Origin: Septoria linicola
Lineage: Eukaryota > Ascomycota > Dothideomycetes > Mycosphaerellales > Mycosphaerellaceae
DNA length: 64,000 nucleotides
Assembly (NCBI GenBank): GCA_024114885.1
Contig: CP099421.1
Span: forward strand, 806,001 to 870,000
Direction of reading: 5' to 3'
Shown: in pieces, positions 12,805-22,814 of the stretch
How the letters are laid out: each line of letters starts with the position of its first letter
Numbering within the stretch: position 1 is the first letter of the stretch
The notes under the pieces: model-generated
Seen by the model: only the letters and a program-made list of their open reading frames with translations
Database searches by the model: none
Told to the model about the DNA's origin: nothing
Translations under genes and position numbers: made by a program

Positions 12805-13927
12805 TCACCACATAAGACATGCAAGGAAGGCCGTACTTAGGCCAACAAGGACTGTCGATATTTTAGGCGCTGCCATTGTGCCTCCAGAAGTTTCACTCAG
12901 CAACGCCGCCGGTAGTGTAGTGCGGCCCGTCGCTGTTATTCCATTCAATGAGTCAACCACCTCGATCGCTGGGCCAACGTTGAAAAAATCAACCAAGAAA
13001 AAGGTAGGCGCTTTGCCATATTGTGCAGTACAATCAGAGGCTGCAGATCCCAGTGTGCCAACACCACTGCCAGGAGAGTTTGTCACGGGCGAGTAAGTCT
13101 CGTTGGGGCTTTGTATGCCTGCGACCGAGAATCAGCAAGTATATCATAAGAGCTAGTGATGAAATTTGCTTACCAAAGAGCTGATTCTCGTACAGGAAAT
13201 GGTTGACTAATGTCAGGTAACCAGAGGAGATCGCTGATGCGGTCTGGTTCGCCAGGCTTGATGGTCGATTGACTTCGCAAGAGAAGTCCGCAGGCGATGA
13301 GTTGTCATAGTCATTTTCCACGACATATGTAAACTCATTTAGGAGGTAAGTTGCGCCTGTATTGTCGTCCAGATTTGCCACGAAGTTCACTGACCGCGTA
13401 CCAGCGCTGATGAGTGTTTGCAGCGTCGGCCAGTCGTCGTTCGCAGAAGTCGATGATGGTGTGTACGCATGCTCATCCATCCCAGCAGAGGTATACGCAG
13501 CTGCAATCTGACTGGCAGTTGCGCTCGCACCGTTGACAATCAGGACAGTGACCACATCGTTCACGTTCGCATCCATCCACGTCTTGATCTCCGACAGCCA
13601 GCTTTCTAATGTGCCTGCATCGAGTAGAGAGCAGCTGGTGTGGCACACAGCAAGATCGGAGGACGTATCATTTGGATTCTGAATCTGAGCTGACACCAGT
13701 CGTACACCCGCGGCTAATTGCCTGGTAGTGTTGTAGAACTGATTACCAGAAGTGGAGAAGCCAGTGGTCTCGTCTCGAAGGAAGGGGCTGCCATGCGCTC
13801 CCAAGTAAGAGATGTTGGAATAACTCCTGTCACAGAGATCCGGACTGTTGTTGCAAACCGTTTGTGCGGACACCGTTTGCATTGCTGCACTCGCGAATAA
13901 CATCGAGCATATCGTTCTTTTGAACAT
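12805..13927 (-). CDS. Secreted PLC-like phosphodiesterase, probably GPI-anchored, 355 aa
   Basis: Exons 13927-13174 and 13118-12805, with a 55-nt GT-AG intron. An N-terminal signal peptide (MFKRTICSMLFASAAMQTVSA) is followed by a Cys-containing mature start, then ISYLGAHGSPFLRD, the first strand and histidine region typical of fungal PLC-like TIM-barrel phosphodiesterases (PI-PLC X superfamily). Other conserved-looking blocks are AGVRLVSAQIQ and NFVANLDDN. The C-terminus is Ser/Gly-rich (SETSGGTMAAPK) and ends in a hydrophobic tail with no charged residues after it, as in GPI-anchor signals. It is thus likely an extracellular wall- or membrane-attached enzyme; the substrate is not known for this fungal branch. 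No neighbour suggests a pathway. Confidence 0.9.
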
Positions 13928-16799
13928 TGTGTCGATATCGCTGATCTTGAACCCAGGAATCGATGGTCCTTTCCGTTCTCGTTCGGACTATCACGCTCTT
14001 GTTCTGTCGTCGAAGCGGACCGGTTCTGGTAGATGTGCTGCACAACAAGCGAGTGACCAGGGTGATATGAAAGTTAGTTTTTGCAACAGAGAAAGAACGA
14101 GATTGTGTCTTGAACAAAAAGCGAGATACTAAGAAACACCCTCTTGCCTTTCAAACACTCGTCTGACCTCACCATCGGGCAGTGCAAAGATGAATTCGTG
14201 TACTCGTAAGCTGCTTCGTGGCGACAAGGCCCTAAAATAACGTAAATGCACAAAGTTGTGCTCATCGTGCGACATCGCTTCTTGGTCTCTGTCTTCTGCT
14301 TGCATGATGAGGAACTGTATGCTCGTATGATTGCTCGAGTGACCTTTCCATCAGTGGGATGCTTTCGTGTTTGACGACAATCAGGATGAATAAGGACAAG
14401 TTGATGACAGCCACAAGCCACAAGCAACGTCCACAGCGCCGTGGTCAACGCCAAGACGCGAAGGTTCTATTTCTGCGCAGGCATCAATTGGAAACACGCG
14501 ACTTATAACCATCTGTCACGCCGCTTTCTTTGTTGAGCTCCACATCACTACTCATTGGCGGCTACTTTGAGGACGGATAATGCTTGTACGATCACGCGAA
14601 GTGAGCGAGTCAGCAACACGCCACATCCCCTCCTTCACATTCACACATTAATGCAAGTCTCTCGGGACTTCGACTCTGAGTCGACTACCGTAGTTGACCG
14701 CTGCCGAGACCAATGCAAGCCATAGATTCCAAGGCCGATGCGCCTTCTTCGACTCCGGTCGCGTGCATAACAAGAGATTCATGACGGCCGTGTCGACTGC
14801 CCGGACGGAAGTTGCTTTCTGGAAGACCATCACTTACCCAAGATGAACGACACGCGATGCGATCTGTACGCTCAAGATACGCCGTGCGTGTTGTCAAATT
14901 CATGCAGCACCGCAAATGGACTCGCGCGCTGTCATGAAAGCAGGCTGTTACCCAGCACATTTGGCGCGGGGGAATGCCGGTGACACTCCACCAAGTCGTT
15001 GTCTGCATACAGTTGTGTCGTGCTGTCGATCTTTTGCTGAGAGTCAGCTGCGTGCATGAGTGACGCGTGCTTGACTACAAGGGCTGAACGAGATGTGAAT
15101 TTGTGCTGACACTTTCTGATCCCAGCATACAGACCAGCCTTCCATGAAGGCTCATCGGTGGCTCAACCTGTCCAAGTATAAGTTGAAATGCAGACGCTCC
15201 CTAGCGTATCAGTACCTTCGACAAGAATGCGGAGTGACGATCGAAGCAGGCCTGCAGGGTAGCCCTTTGTAAGAAGATGCACCACCGGCAAAGATGGTGC
15301 AGGGCGTGATTATTGCTGCGTGGCTTGCCAGGCGCGCGGAAAAGCACAACCGATTCTCAGGCGCCCTGGAGGGTTAAAGTTTGGTCGTGTCGAGCCACAT
15401 GCTAGGAGGCAAGGTGGCATTGTGCTCCTTTTTGTCACCCACTTACCGGCCTTTCATGGTTAGTGTGACAGGTCTTCAACGCAATCCTGGAGCTTCACCG
15501 CCACGACGTTGGTGGCCTTCACGCACGTGCTCTGGAAAGAGCATTATTTGTTCCCGAAACGACCAAAGCTTTTCCGTCCAGGTCAACGCAAGCGGATCAT
15601 CTCGACTCCATCGTGAACGAAAAGCCGGATGCCAGGGCTCGAGGTGGACTGTAGGATCCGGACCACACTGCCGTTCACCAGAGCCCGCGGATCACAGATC
15701 CTCTCCTAGTGCTAGCATGTCCAGCTCACATGCACAGATGCTGAACAATTACTCCTTGCATACCAGGAAGGAATGGTTTCACCAGTGCGCGGTGGCTGGG
15801 TGCCTTAGTGAACGGTGCGATTGTCGATCTGGCACAACAACGCCGACAGCATTGAGGCAGCTGTTTAGGACCTGATGTTCAGTGCGCTCTCCGTTCGGAC
15901 AGCTAGGTAAGGAGTCAAGCGTCCTGAAGACAAGACATAGGTCTTCTGATTGGTTTTGCAGTATTGATACCTTAGGAACTGTGAGAACTGACCCTGCAAC
16001 CAGCCTGGCTCCTGCTACTCATGGCTCAAGTGTCGCGAAGGTACACGTGCATTTGAACGTGCCTAGGATCCGGGATTACGATGTTGATTCCGGCGGCGTG
16101 TAATGTTCTACTCATCCAGAATTCCAAATCATCCAAAGTCAGCCAGAAGATTGCTGGAGCTGGGATATACGCAGCTGTTGTAGCGACATCAAGCTTTGTG
16201 TCCACGAGGGATGCTATCTGGCAGAGCTAGAAGGCTACAGCTCCACGGACACATTGCGCAATCAGGCTCCCGACCGCGATCCTAAGGACATTACATCCAA
16301 GACCTTGTGAACAGGCAGAGCTGGTCCAACCTTCTCTGTCGATGGACGAGGCCAAGCTACTTGTCTGTCACGGGTGTTTGGGGACTTTCGGCCGTCAACT
16401 GACATGCGCAAGCCTGGCAAAAGGTGATGTAAGGCAGCACGACTACTTTACAGCGCATGAAGCCTACAGCAATGCGAGAGGCAGCTTGCTGACGTCCTGG
16501 CAGTCTCAAGAGGCCATTGGTGTCAGATCTAGCTAGTATACGAGGCGTAGAACATGTCAGGTTCGCATTTAGAGGAGGGTGTATCTCTACATGCGCTTCT
16601 CCCTTCTATCTTGCTGGCCAGCGTAGTGATAATGGTCGTTAGCACGGCTACACAGCACCTTCCAAGCTTGGACTAGTTAGACAGGCGCTGCCAGCAACTA
16701 TTGATTACGTCACCGCCTCAACAGCTCACATGGAATGTCTGTTCACAGTTGATGCAATACATAGGCCTCGTTCAACGAATAACACTTACTAACGATACA
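13928..16799. other. Gene-poor gap, 2.9 kb
   Basis: Lies between the divergent 5' ends of the phosphodiesterase and the DUF1769-type gene. Short frames only; none shows a recognisable motif or a convincing splice chain. Probably two promoters and spacer. Confidence 0.4.
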
Positions 16800-18053
16800 A
16801 TGGCATCTGCCATAAAGTCTAAGGTCGCCGGCCTCGCCAGCTCTTCTTCCTCCACCACGGTAACAAGCGAGGAAGCAGATCAGTACAAGCTGCTGGTTAC
16901 CGCTGGAGCCTCATACGACCAGGAAAAGCACAAGATTGTTAAAGTGAACACTGGCGAAGCCACATATGTCGAGAACGACTTTCTTCGAGCCAAGGTCAAT
17001 GTTCGCGTGCGAGGCTTCCGCGGCCTCCCGTCTTCCTCGCCATCCACGTCAGACTATTTCAGCGACCCTCTCCACGAGAAGGATCAGTACTCTCTTGGCT
17101 TCTCCTTCGTCCCGAAGCAAGATCTTCCAAGCATCGATACAGTGTGGGGAAATGACTTAGACCATCCAATCCGTGATAGATTGCCGCCAGGCTTCAACAC
17201 GGCTTTCCGAATCGTCAAAGAATTCATTGATCCCGGTCTGGCCTGCGACGTATATGCTGACGAACCATGGCTATATGGTCCTTCACTATCTTGCTGGTTT
17301 GCGTTACGGATCGGGGACGAGTATGCTGACGATGCAGACTTTCCAGCGCCTGGCGTGCTTCAAGACGGCGCAGATGGTAGTGGGAACAAGGAGAGACAAG
17401 CTGGAGGCCTGCCAGACAACAACGAGAAGCGAAGGAAGTTCTTCTTGAGCCCAGAGAACCGAAAGAACTTCACATTCAAGCGAGGCCGATTGTACCAAGG
17501 CGACTTTTACAATCCCTATCTCGACTTCGCCAATTTTGCACTCAAGCTACCTGGATTCAGTCTCAAAGTCATCAAATACATTGGCGATAAGACCCATTGC
17601 TTGCGTTACGTCTTCAAGAATCGAGACACGGGAGACGTGTACTTCAATGTCAACTTCACCCTACTGTGGGGCGAGAAGTTGCAGCAGGCGATGGAGGAAG
17701 ATCGCAAGAAGGACGCTGCTACTGATGATTCGACATTGAACGGAGTCGTCGCTGAACACGTGAAAGACGACGCCAAAGGCGACGCTACAGATGGAGGAAG
17801 TAAGAGTCAAACTTCAACATCCGATGCGGCGGCAAATACGACTAAACATGACGAGCAAGAAGCTAGAGACACAGAAGAACGAACGCCTTCGGTGCCAGCC
17901 ACCATGCAGTTGCATCCTGGTGATCATTTCGCCGCAGCCGATAGTGGATCCACAGCAACCAAAGACGAAGCCATCGACGAGATCGACCGCCTCTTGCGTG
18001 AGACTTCAACGAAGCAGAAGCGAGAAGGGCCTCTCTTGGACGATGTGGGCTGA
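16800..18053 (+). CDS. DUF1769-type fungal protein, 417 aa, intronless
   Basis: The ATG at 16800 (MASAIKSKVAG) is chosen over an upstream non-ATG extension of the same frame. The core (about residues 30-310) carries blocks typical of the fungal DUF1769 family: QYSLGFSFVPK, NDLDHPIRDRLPPGFNTAFRIVKEFIDPGL, DVYADEPWLYGPSLSCW, and near the end of the domain THCLRYVFKNRDTGDVYF. The C-terminal 100 residues are charged, low-complexity and probably disordered, with a short helical end (IDEIDRLLRETSTKQKRE). The family's molecular role is not established to my knowledge. The stop is 123 bp from the end of the convergent PaxB-type gene. Confidence 0.9.
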   Translation: MASAIKSKVAGLASSSSSTTVTSEEADQYKLLVTAGASYDQEKHKIVKVNTGEATYVENDFLRAKVNVRVRGFRGLPSSSPSTSDYFSDPLHEKDQYSLGFSFVPKQDLPSIDTVWGNDLDHPIRDRLPPGFNTAFRIVKEFIDPGLACDVYADEPWLYGPSLSCWFALRIGDEYADDADFPAPGVLQDGADGSGNKERQAGGLPDNNEKRRKFFLSPENRKNFTFKRGRLYQGDFYNPYLDFANFALKLPGFSLKVIKYIGDKTHCLRYVFKNRDTGDVYFNVNFTLLWGEKLQQAMEEDRKKDAATDDSTLNGVVAEHVKDDAKGDATDGGSKSQTSTSDAAANTTKHDEQEARDTEERTPSVPATMQLHPGDHFAAADSGSTATKDEAIDEIDRLLRETSTKQKREGPLLDDVG

Positions 18054-18176
18054 AGTCAGGCGCCAGCTAGCTCGTGTTCGAGGTGGAGTTGTCCATACTT
18101 GGAAGGCCTTCAGTCTGAATGAGCACCGCTTTCGATGCTCAACGACGACTTAGGTGGTCTGGATCTTCGAATCATT

Positions 18177-19088
18177 TCAGTGGGCCTTCGGTCGACCGTC
18201 ACCACCACTTCCCGCTATCCTTCGTCCGGTGCTGGTAATGATCTCTGTCTTCCGCACTTGCCACAGAACGAAGCCGTACGCTAGATCACACAGAAGCGCC
18301 GTGATCCAAAAGAACAAACCCATGGGAGTTACGAAGTACTGATGTGCTTCCGGCCAAAAATACCAATCCCATCCATACAGTATGTTGAAGCCGATCACTG
18401 AACCGAGGGTCCGGGAAAACCTGGTCACACATTAGTACCGGTGCTTGGAACGGGCCCTTACGTCCTACCATATCGACCAATTCACGCCGCCAGAGTGCTG
18501 TCGAACGAGAAGTTGTGCAAGACTCGCCGCCGACAAATGTAGCTGGCAGACACAGGCGCTCCAGAAGCCTAGCTCGGAAGTGTCTGGTCCCACAACTCCC
18601 CTATAGTACTTGCCTTCGCGCTTGCCCATGTCATTGTCGATCCACCACTTGGCAAAGGACCAATGGCCGACCGTTGCGAGCACGGCCATGACAGCGAAGA
18701 TCATGCCTATGCGCCTCGCAACCCATGGCGAGTGCACCCATTCGTGCTTCGCGAACTTGATCAAGCCGTAGACCTACGATGCTGTCAGAGATGCTAGTCT
18801 CTTGAGTAATATCTGCGAGCTTACCATGAAGCAATCAATTATCAGCCAGCAGACAAACACGGACTTCTCCAATGGCGACTCGGCAACATAGAGCGCGTAA
18901 ACCAGTTCCCAGGCGAAGTTCAGAGCCAAAGCAAACAGAGGCATGCCATAAGACTGGGACTTGAAGGACTCTCGAGCATACAAGATGTAGGTGAGTGTCC
19001 AGAGTCCACCCCCAACCTGCAGAAGAAAGTTGTACATTGGGACAACATGGCTTGGGACATGAGCTGGCGGAACATCGTTGGAGCCCAT
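18177..19088 (-). CDS. PaxB-type integral-membrane terpene cyclase, 270 aa
   Basis: Exons 19088-18825, 18773-18469 and 18420-18177; introns of 51 and 48 nt, GT-AG. The protein has about seven hydrophobic segments, almost no hydrophilic domain, and the size expected of this family (about 240-270 aa). Two family hallmarks are visible: LNFAWELVYA with Glu61 and LLCDLAYGF with Asp235, matching the acidic pair that protonates the substrate in characterised members such as Pyr4. Other shared blocks are KFAKHEWVHSPWVARR and the CQLHLSAASLAQLL helix. Characterised members cyclise epoxidised prenyl chains of meroterpenoids and indole diterpenes. Here no prenyltransferase, epoxidase or polyketide synthase is nearby, so a housekeeping or orphan role is possible. 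It is divergent from the COQ11-type gene. Confidence 0.85.
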
Positions 19089-19393
19089 GTTGAAGTGCGG
19101 TATGTCGAACGAGGCAGATAAGCAGACTGACAGCTGTGAGAGAATATGTACCTACTTTGACTCGAAAGGACTGACCAGAACCTACCTCGAAAGCTCGTTA
19201 ATGCTGACTGTGGTAGGAGAATTTGACGAGTGATGTGTCAGAGTTTGATTAAGCAGCTAAGTTAACTTAGTCGGGATAGAAACATTGATTAAGCTTTCGG
19301 ATCTATCCTCCGATGACGACAATGAGCTGTGAGCTTGAGATTCTTTGCATGTGAAGACAACTCTGCTTCTTCATTCCTGACACAACGATCAAC
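19089..19393. promoter_or_regulatory. Shared divergent promoter of the PaxB-type and COQ11-type genes
   Basis: Only 305 bp separate the two start codons, which point away from each other. There is room for one shared regulatory region. I see no obvious TATA element; AT-rich tracts with TTAA/GTTAA words occur around 19240-19300. Co-regulation is inferred from the spacing only. Confidence 0.5.
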
Positions 19394-20336
19394 ATGGCCA
19401 CCACAGCAGCGAAGAAAAAGCTGGTCGTTTGCGGCGGCAATGGCTTTCTGGGCAGCAGAATCTGCAAAGCCGCCGTAGCACGAGATTGGGATGTTGTTTC
19501 CATCAGGTATGCTTACATTCCACCCCAATTCCATGCTATGCTCTCCCCATACTCACAGCATCTCTCTCCATAGCCGCTCCGGCGAACCCTCCTGGCCCTC
19601 CGTCTCCTCGCACACTTCCGCCCCCGAATGGTCCAAATCCGTCACCTGGCGCAGCGCCAACATCCTCTCCCCCTCCACCTACCAATCCGACCTCCAATCC
19701 GCCGACGCCGTGGTCCACAGCATGGGCATCCTCCTTGAGGCAGACTACAAAGGCGTCCTTCAAGGCAAAGAATCTCCAATCTCGGGTCTCCGACGTGCCT
19801 TTAGCGCCACAAAGCAAGGCGGCAACAGCAACCCCATGGAGAAAGGCTCCTCCATCGAACCCGGCGAGAAAGATGGACAAATTACTTATGAGCTCATGAA
19901 CCGCGACAGCGCGATCGTGCTTGCGCGAGAAGCGAATGAAGCTGGAGTCAAGAGCTTCGCATATATTTCCGCTGCGGCAGGCGCTCCAATCTTACCAGGA
20001 CGGTATATCAACACGAAACGAGAAGCCGAGTCATCAATCTCAAGCAACTTTCCCAAGATGAGGAATCTGTTTTTCCGGCCGGGATTCTTGTTCGATAGCT
20101 CCAGGACGTTTACGATGCCGATGGCTGCGGTAACGTATGGAGGGTTTATCGCGAATTCGTTGACAGGAGGGAATCTGACGTGGTTGATGGGTGCGGGTGG
20201 TGCGAAGCCATTGAAGGCGGATCTTGTGGCCGAGGCGGTGGTTGAGGGGTTGAGTGATGATGCAGTGAAGGGCCCGGTGGAGGTCAAGGAGATTGAGGAA
20301 TTGGCTAATCGAGCTTGGAGGAGAGGAATGCTTTGA
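19394..20336 (+). CDS. COQ11: COQ11-type NAD(P)-binding mitochondrial protein, 291 aa
   Basis: Exons 19394-19506 and 19574-20336, with a 67-nt GT-AG intron. The N-terminus starts KKKLVVCGGNGFLGSRICK, a Rossmann nucleotide-binding loop (GGNGFLG at residues 14-20), then VSISRSGEPSW after splicing. Later blocks YISAAAG, YINTKREAE and RNLFFRPGFLFD are those of the atypical short-chain dehydrogenase/NDUFA9-like family to which yeast Coq11 belongs. Coq11 is associated with the coenzyme Q synthome on the inner mitochondrial membrane. The usual catalytic Tyr-Lys pair appears only as a degenerate YxxxK (YINTK), as is common in this family. A non-COQ11 SDR with the same fold is the main alternative. 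Confidence 0.85.
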
Positions 20337-20502
20337 GAGCATGTTGGTGAGGAGTGTGTTTGATGCGTTCAAGCGAAAATGTATGAGAAAGCGATATATG
20401 GCTGTACTAACAACAAAAGGAATGTAGATGCTTTGGGTCATGATCTCGTCATTGTGCTATGAAGCGGGACTACGAAAGTGAGTACGGAAGAGCTCCCAGC
20501 TG

Positions 20503-21349
20503 CTACTTCTCAGCCGTTACGGCATCAGCAACAGCTGCGCCCTCGGTCTTCTTCTCCTCTGGCTTCTCATCGACTGCAGCGTCTGCCCGCTCTACATGCT
20601 CCGCTTTGTCATCTGCCTGTGCTGTTTCAGCAGCAGGCTCAGTAGCTAAACATCGTTAGTCCGGCGCACTAGCTTAAGTCATGGGAATGAAACTCACCTT
20701 TGATAGTAACTATCACAGTATCATCTCCCTCGTCCTTCTCCTCCTCTCCCGTGGACTTCTCGGACTCACTGGCATCGGTCTTCTTCTCGGCGGGCTCCTC
20801 GACGGCAGCGCCCTTCGCCTCCTCGGCGGCGGTGGACTCCTCGAGCGCTTTGTGTCCACAGCAGCAACTGTGCTGTTTCTGCCCCTCGACCGACTCCGAC
20901 TCTGGCTTCGACCGAGGCACCGCGGGCAACTCCTTGGCGATGTGGTTGTTGATGACCTTGACGACCTTGTCATAGTCGTCAACGTCTTTCGCGGAGGTGT
21001 CAGCACCCTTCTTGGTGGTGCTGGCGGGAAGCGGCGTGTCAGCTGCCGCTGGCGCTGCTGCTGCTGCTTGGCTTTTGCCGACAGGTGTGCTGTAAATGGA
21101 CTCGTCGTCCACAGCATCGCGGTCGGATGGCTTGCTGCTACTACTGCTGTGGTAGGTCGCGTTGGACAGGTACTTGGAGTCGTCGAGCTTGAACGGATCT
21201 TCTAGGCGGACTTTGTTGACGTTCAATTCGGACTTTGGCTCGGCTGGGTGTGAGCTAAGGCCGCCTTCGTGCTGCTTGTGCGGTTGCTGCTTCTTGTTGG
21301 CGAAGGCGTCTTGGTATTGGATCTGGTTCGCGATTGCTGACGCAGACAT
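20503..21349 (-). CDS. Acidic low-complexity protein, 264 aa
   Basis: Exons 21349-20698 and 20645-20503; a 52-nt GT-AG intron. The protein is rich in Ala, Glu, Lys, Ser and Asp and appears disordered throughout, with one cysteine cluster (HSCCCGHK) and a C-terminal Glu/Lys/Ala repeat region. A short helix-forming stretch (DYDKVVKVINNHIAKELPAVP) is the only part that looks ordered. I do not recognise a family. It is convergent with the COQ11-type gene, 166 bp between stops. Frames on the opposite strand are Leu-rich mirror images of the Glu/Lys codons and are ignored. Confidence 0.75.
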
Positions 21350-22814
21350 GATAATAGATGAGACTTTGAAGTAGTCGGAAATTGTTACAGATTGGAACTG
21401 TGATAAGCTGGAGAGCAGATGGCTTGGTGATGTCGTTGGCGATAGAATGCTGCGATGGCATTGCTGTTGAGGGAGCCAGCTGCGAAGCTGCTTCTTATGC
21501 TGGCTGAGTAGACCATGTTATGTGTACATTCTCGTTGCTGCAGTAATACATGAGTACAGGGTGTCGTTGCTCAGGCTGTCAAATTATGCCAAGTTCTCCC
21601 AGTTCTGGTCTCTGGTCGCTGGCTTGATCCTGGTCAGTTTCCACCATAGCGTCTGAGTCAAGATGACTAGGTGTTCAGCACATGGCACGAGCACAGCACT
21701 GCCATCAGGCTGCCTCTATCGAAACAGGATTCGATCGAGGAGCTAGACCCTGTGTCGTGCCGCGGAGTAGGCGAAAGATTATGGGAACGTCGGTTGATCG
21801 TACGGCCGGCTGGACATTTGTGCTCCTCTGGACAAAGCTACAATTCGCCGCCCAAATACGCGCGTCTTGCAAAAGCCTGATGCGGAGGCTCCACTGTAGT
21901 TGCCCAAAACGAGCTCAGGAAGCGCCTGGCAGTGGTGGGTGTCGCAGTGGTAAACGTCGCAGCGGTGGATGTCGCCAAAAGACATCGCATGATCGACGAC
22001 AGGCGCTGGTGGTTGTTCGCAACAATATGAGATCTTTTCCACGAACGCTGAATGCTCAGGCTGGCGCTGGCTGACTGCATCGCGTATGAGACCTGCCCTG
22101 CTCAACTGGCCAGCTTCGCTTGCTGAAGCGGCTCGACTCGCCTGACGTTTTGCGAGCTCCAGGACATGCGAATCCTGGTACCGACAGATAGTATGGCATA
22201 CGCGCTGTCGATGGGAATGTTGGCAAGGCGCCAATTCGCGTAGACTATTTGAAGGAGGCAAGAGAGGTTGCACTTACCTATTTGGCATCTTTGGAGTGCC
22301 AAGCCCATCTCGACGACTTCTTGTCTTCATCTTCAACCTCTCTTCATCATCTTGCGACAATCAGCATGCACAATTCTCAAGGACTCGTTATGCGCACCTG
22401 TGCGATGAGCACCGGATGCCCAAATATCAGGCGTCTCACATCGCTGCGCGCCATAATTTCGGCCACCCATCTTCAGCGCCTCTGACGCGTGCCGACAGTC
22501 CCTCCACGAGGCGATCGAGTCTAACCCCGTTCTTCTCCGCATCTCAATTCCAAACCTTAAGCGTCTAGCCAGTGGGAGAGCATGATCAACCTCAATTTGC
22601 GCCGCTGTGCCTTCGTTCGCCGCTCCGGTACCTTCGTACTAGTGGCAGCCGCATGGTACACATCTCGGATTGCTCAGAGTGGTAGACCGTAGTGTGCAGC
22701 AGAACCATCCTTCGCGTGGCTGAACTTAAGACGCTTGTCTTCTCTTCTTCTCCAAAGCTTCACCCTGTTCCATCTCTTGTCTTTAGCATACTTGTGCAGA
22801 GTTGCTAGCACATC
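21350..22814. other. Intergenic gap between divergent genes, 1.5 kb
   Basis: No supported gene. The last 80 bases before the sugar porter start are pyrimidine-rich (CT-rich tracts near 22735-22800), a common feature of fungal promoters just upstream of the transcription or translation start. Confidence 0.45.

Noticed and set aside
1311..19088. Secondary-metabolite cluster (DHA2 efflux pump plus PaxB-type cyclase)
   Set aside because: They are 15 kb apart with housekeeping or regulatory genes between and no synthase, prenyltransferase or P450 in the window.
20681..21205. Plus-strand Leu-rich 174-codon frame
   Set aside because: Antisense image of the Glu/Lys/Ala-rich acidic protein gene on the minus strand.
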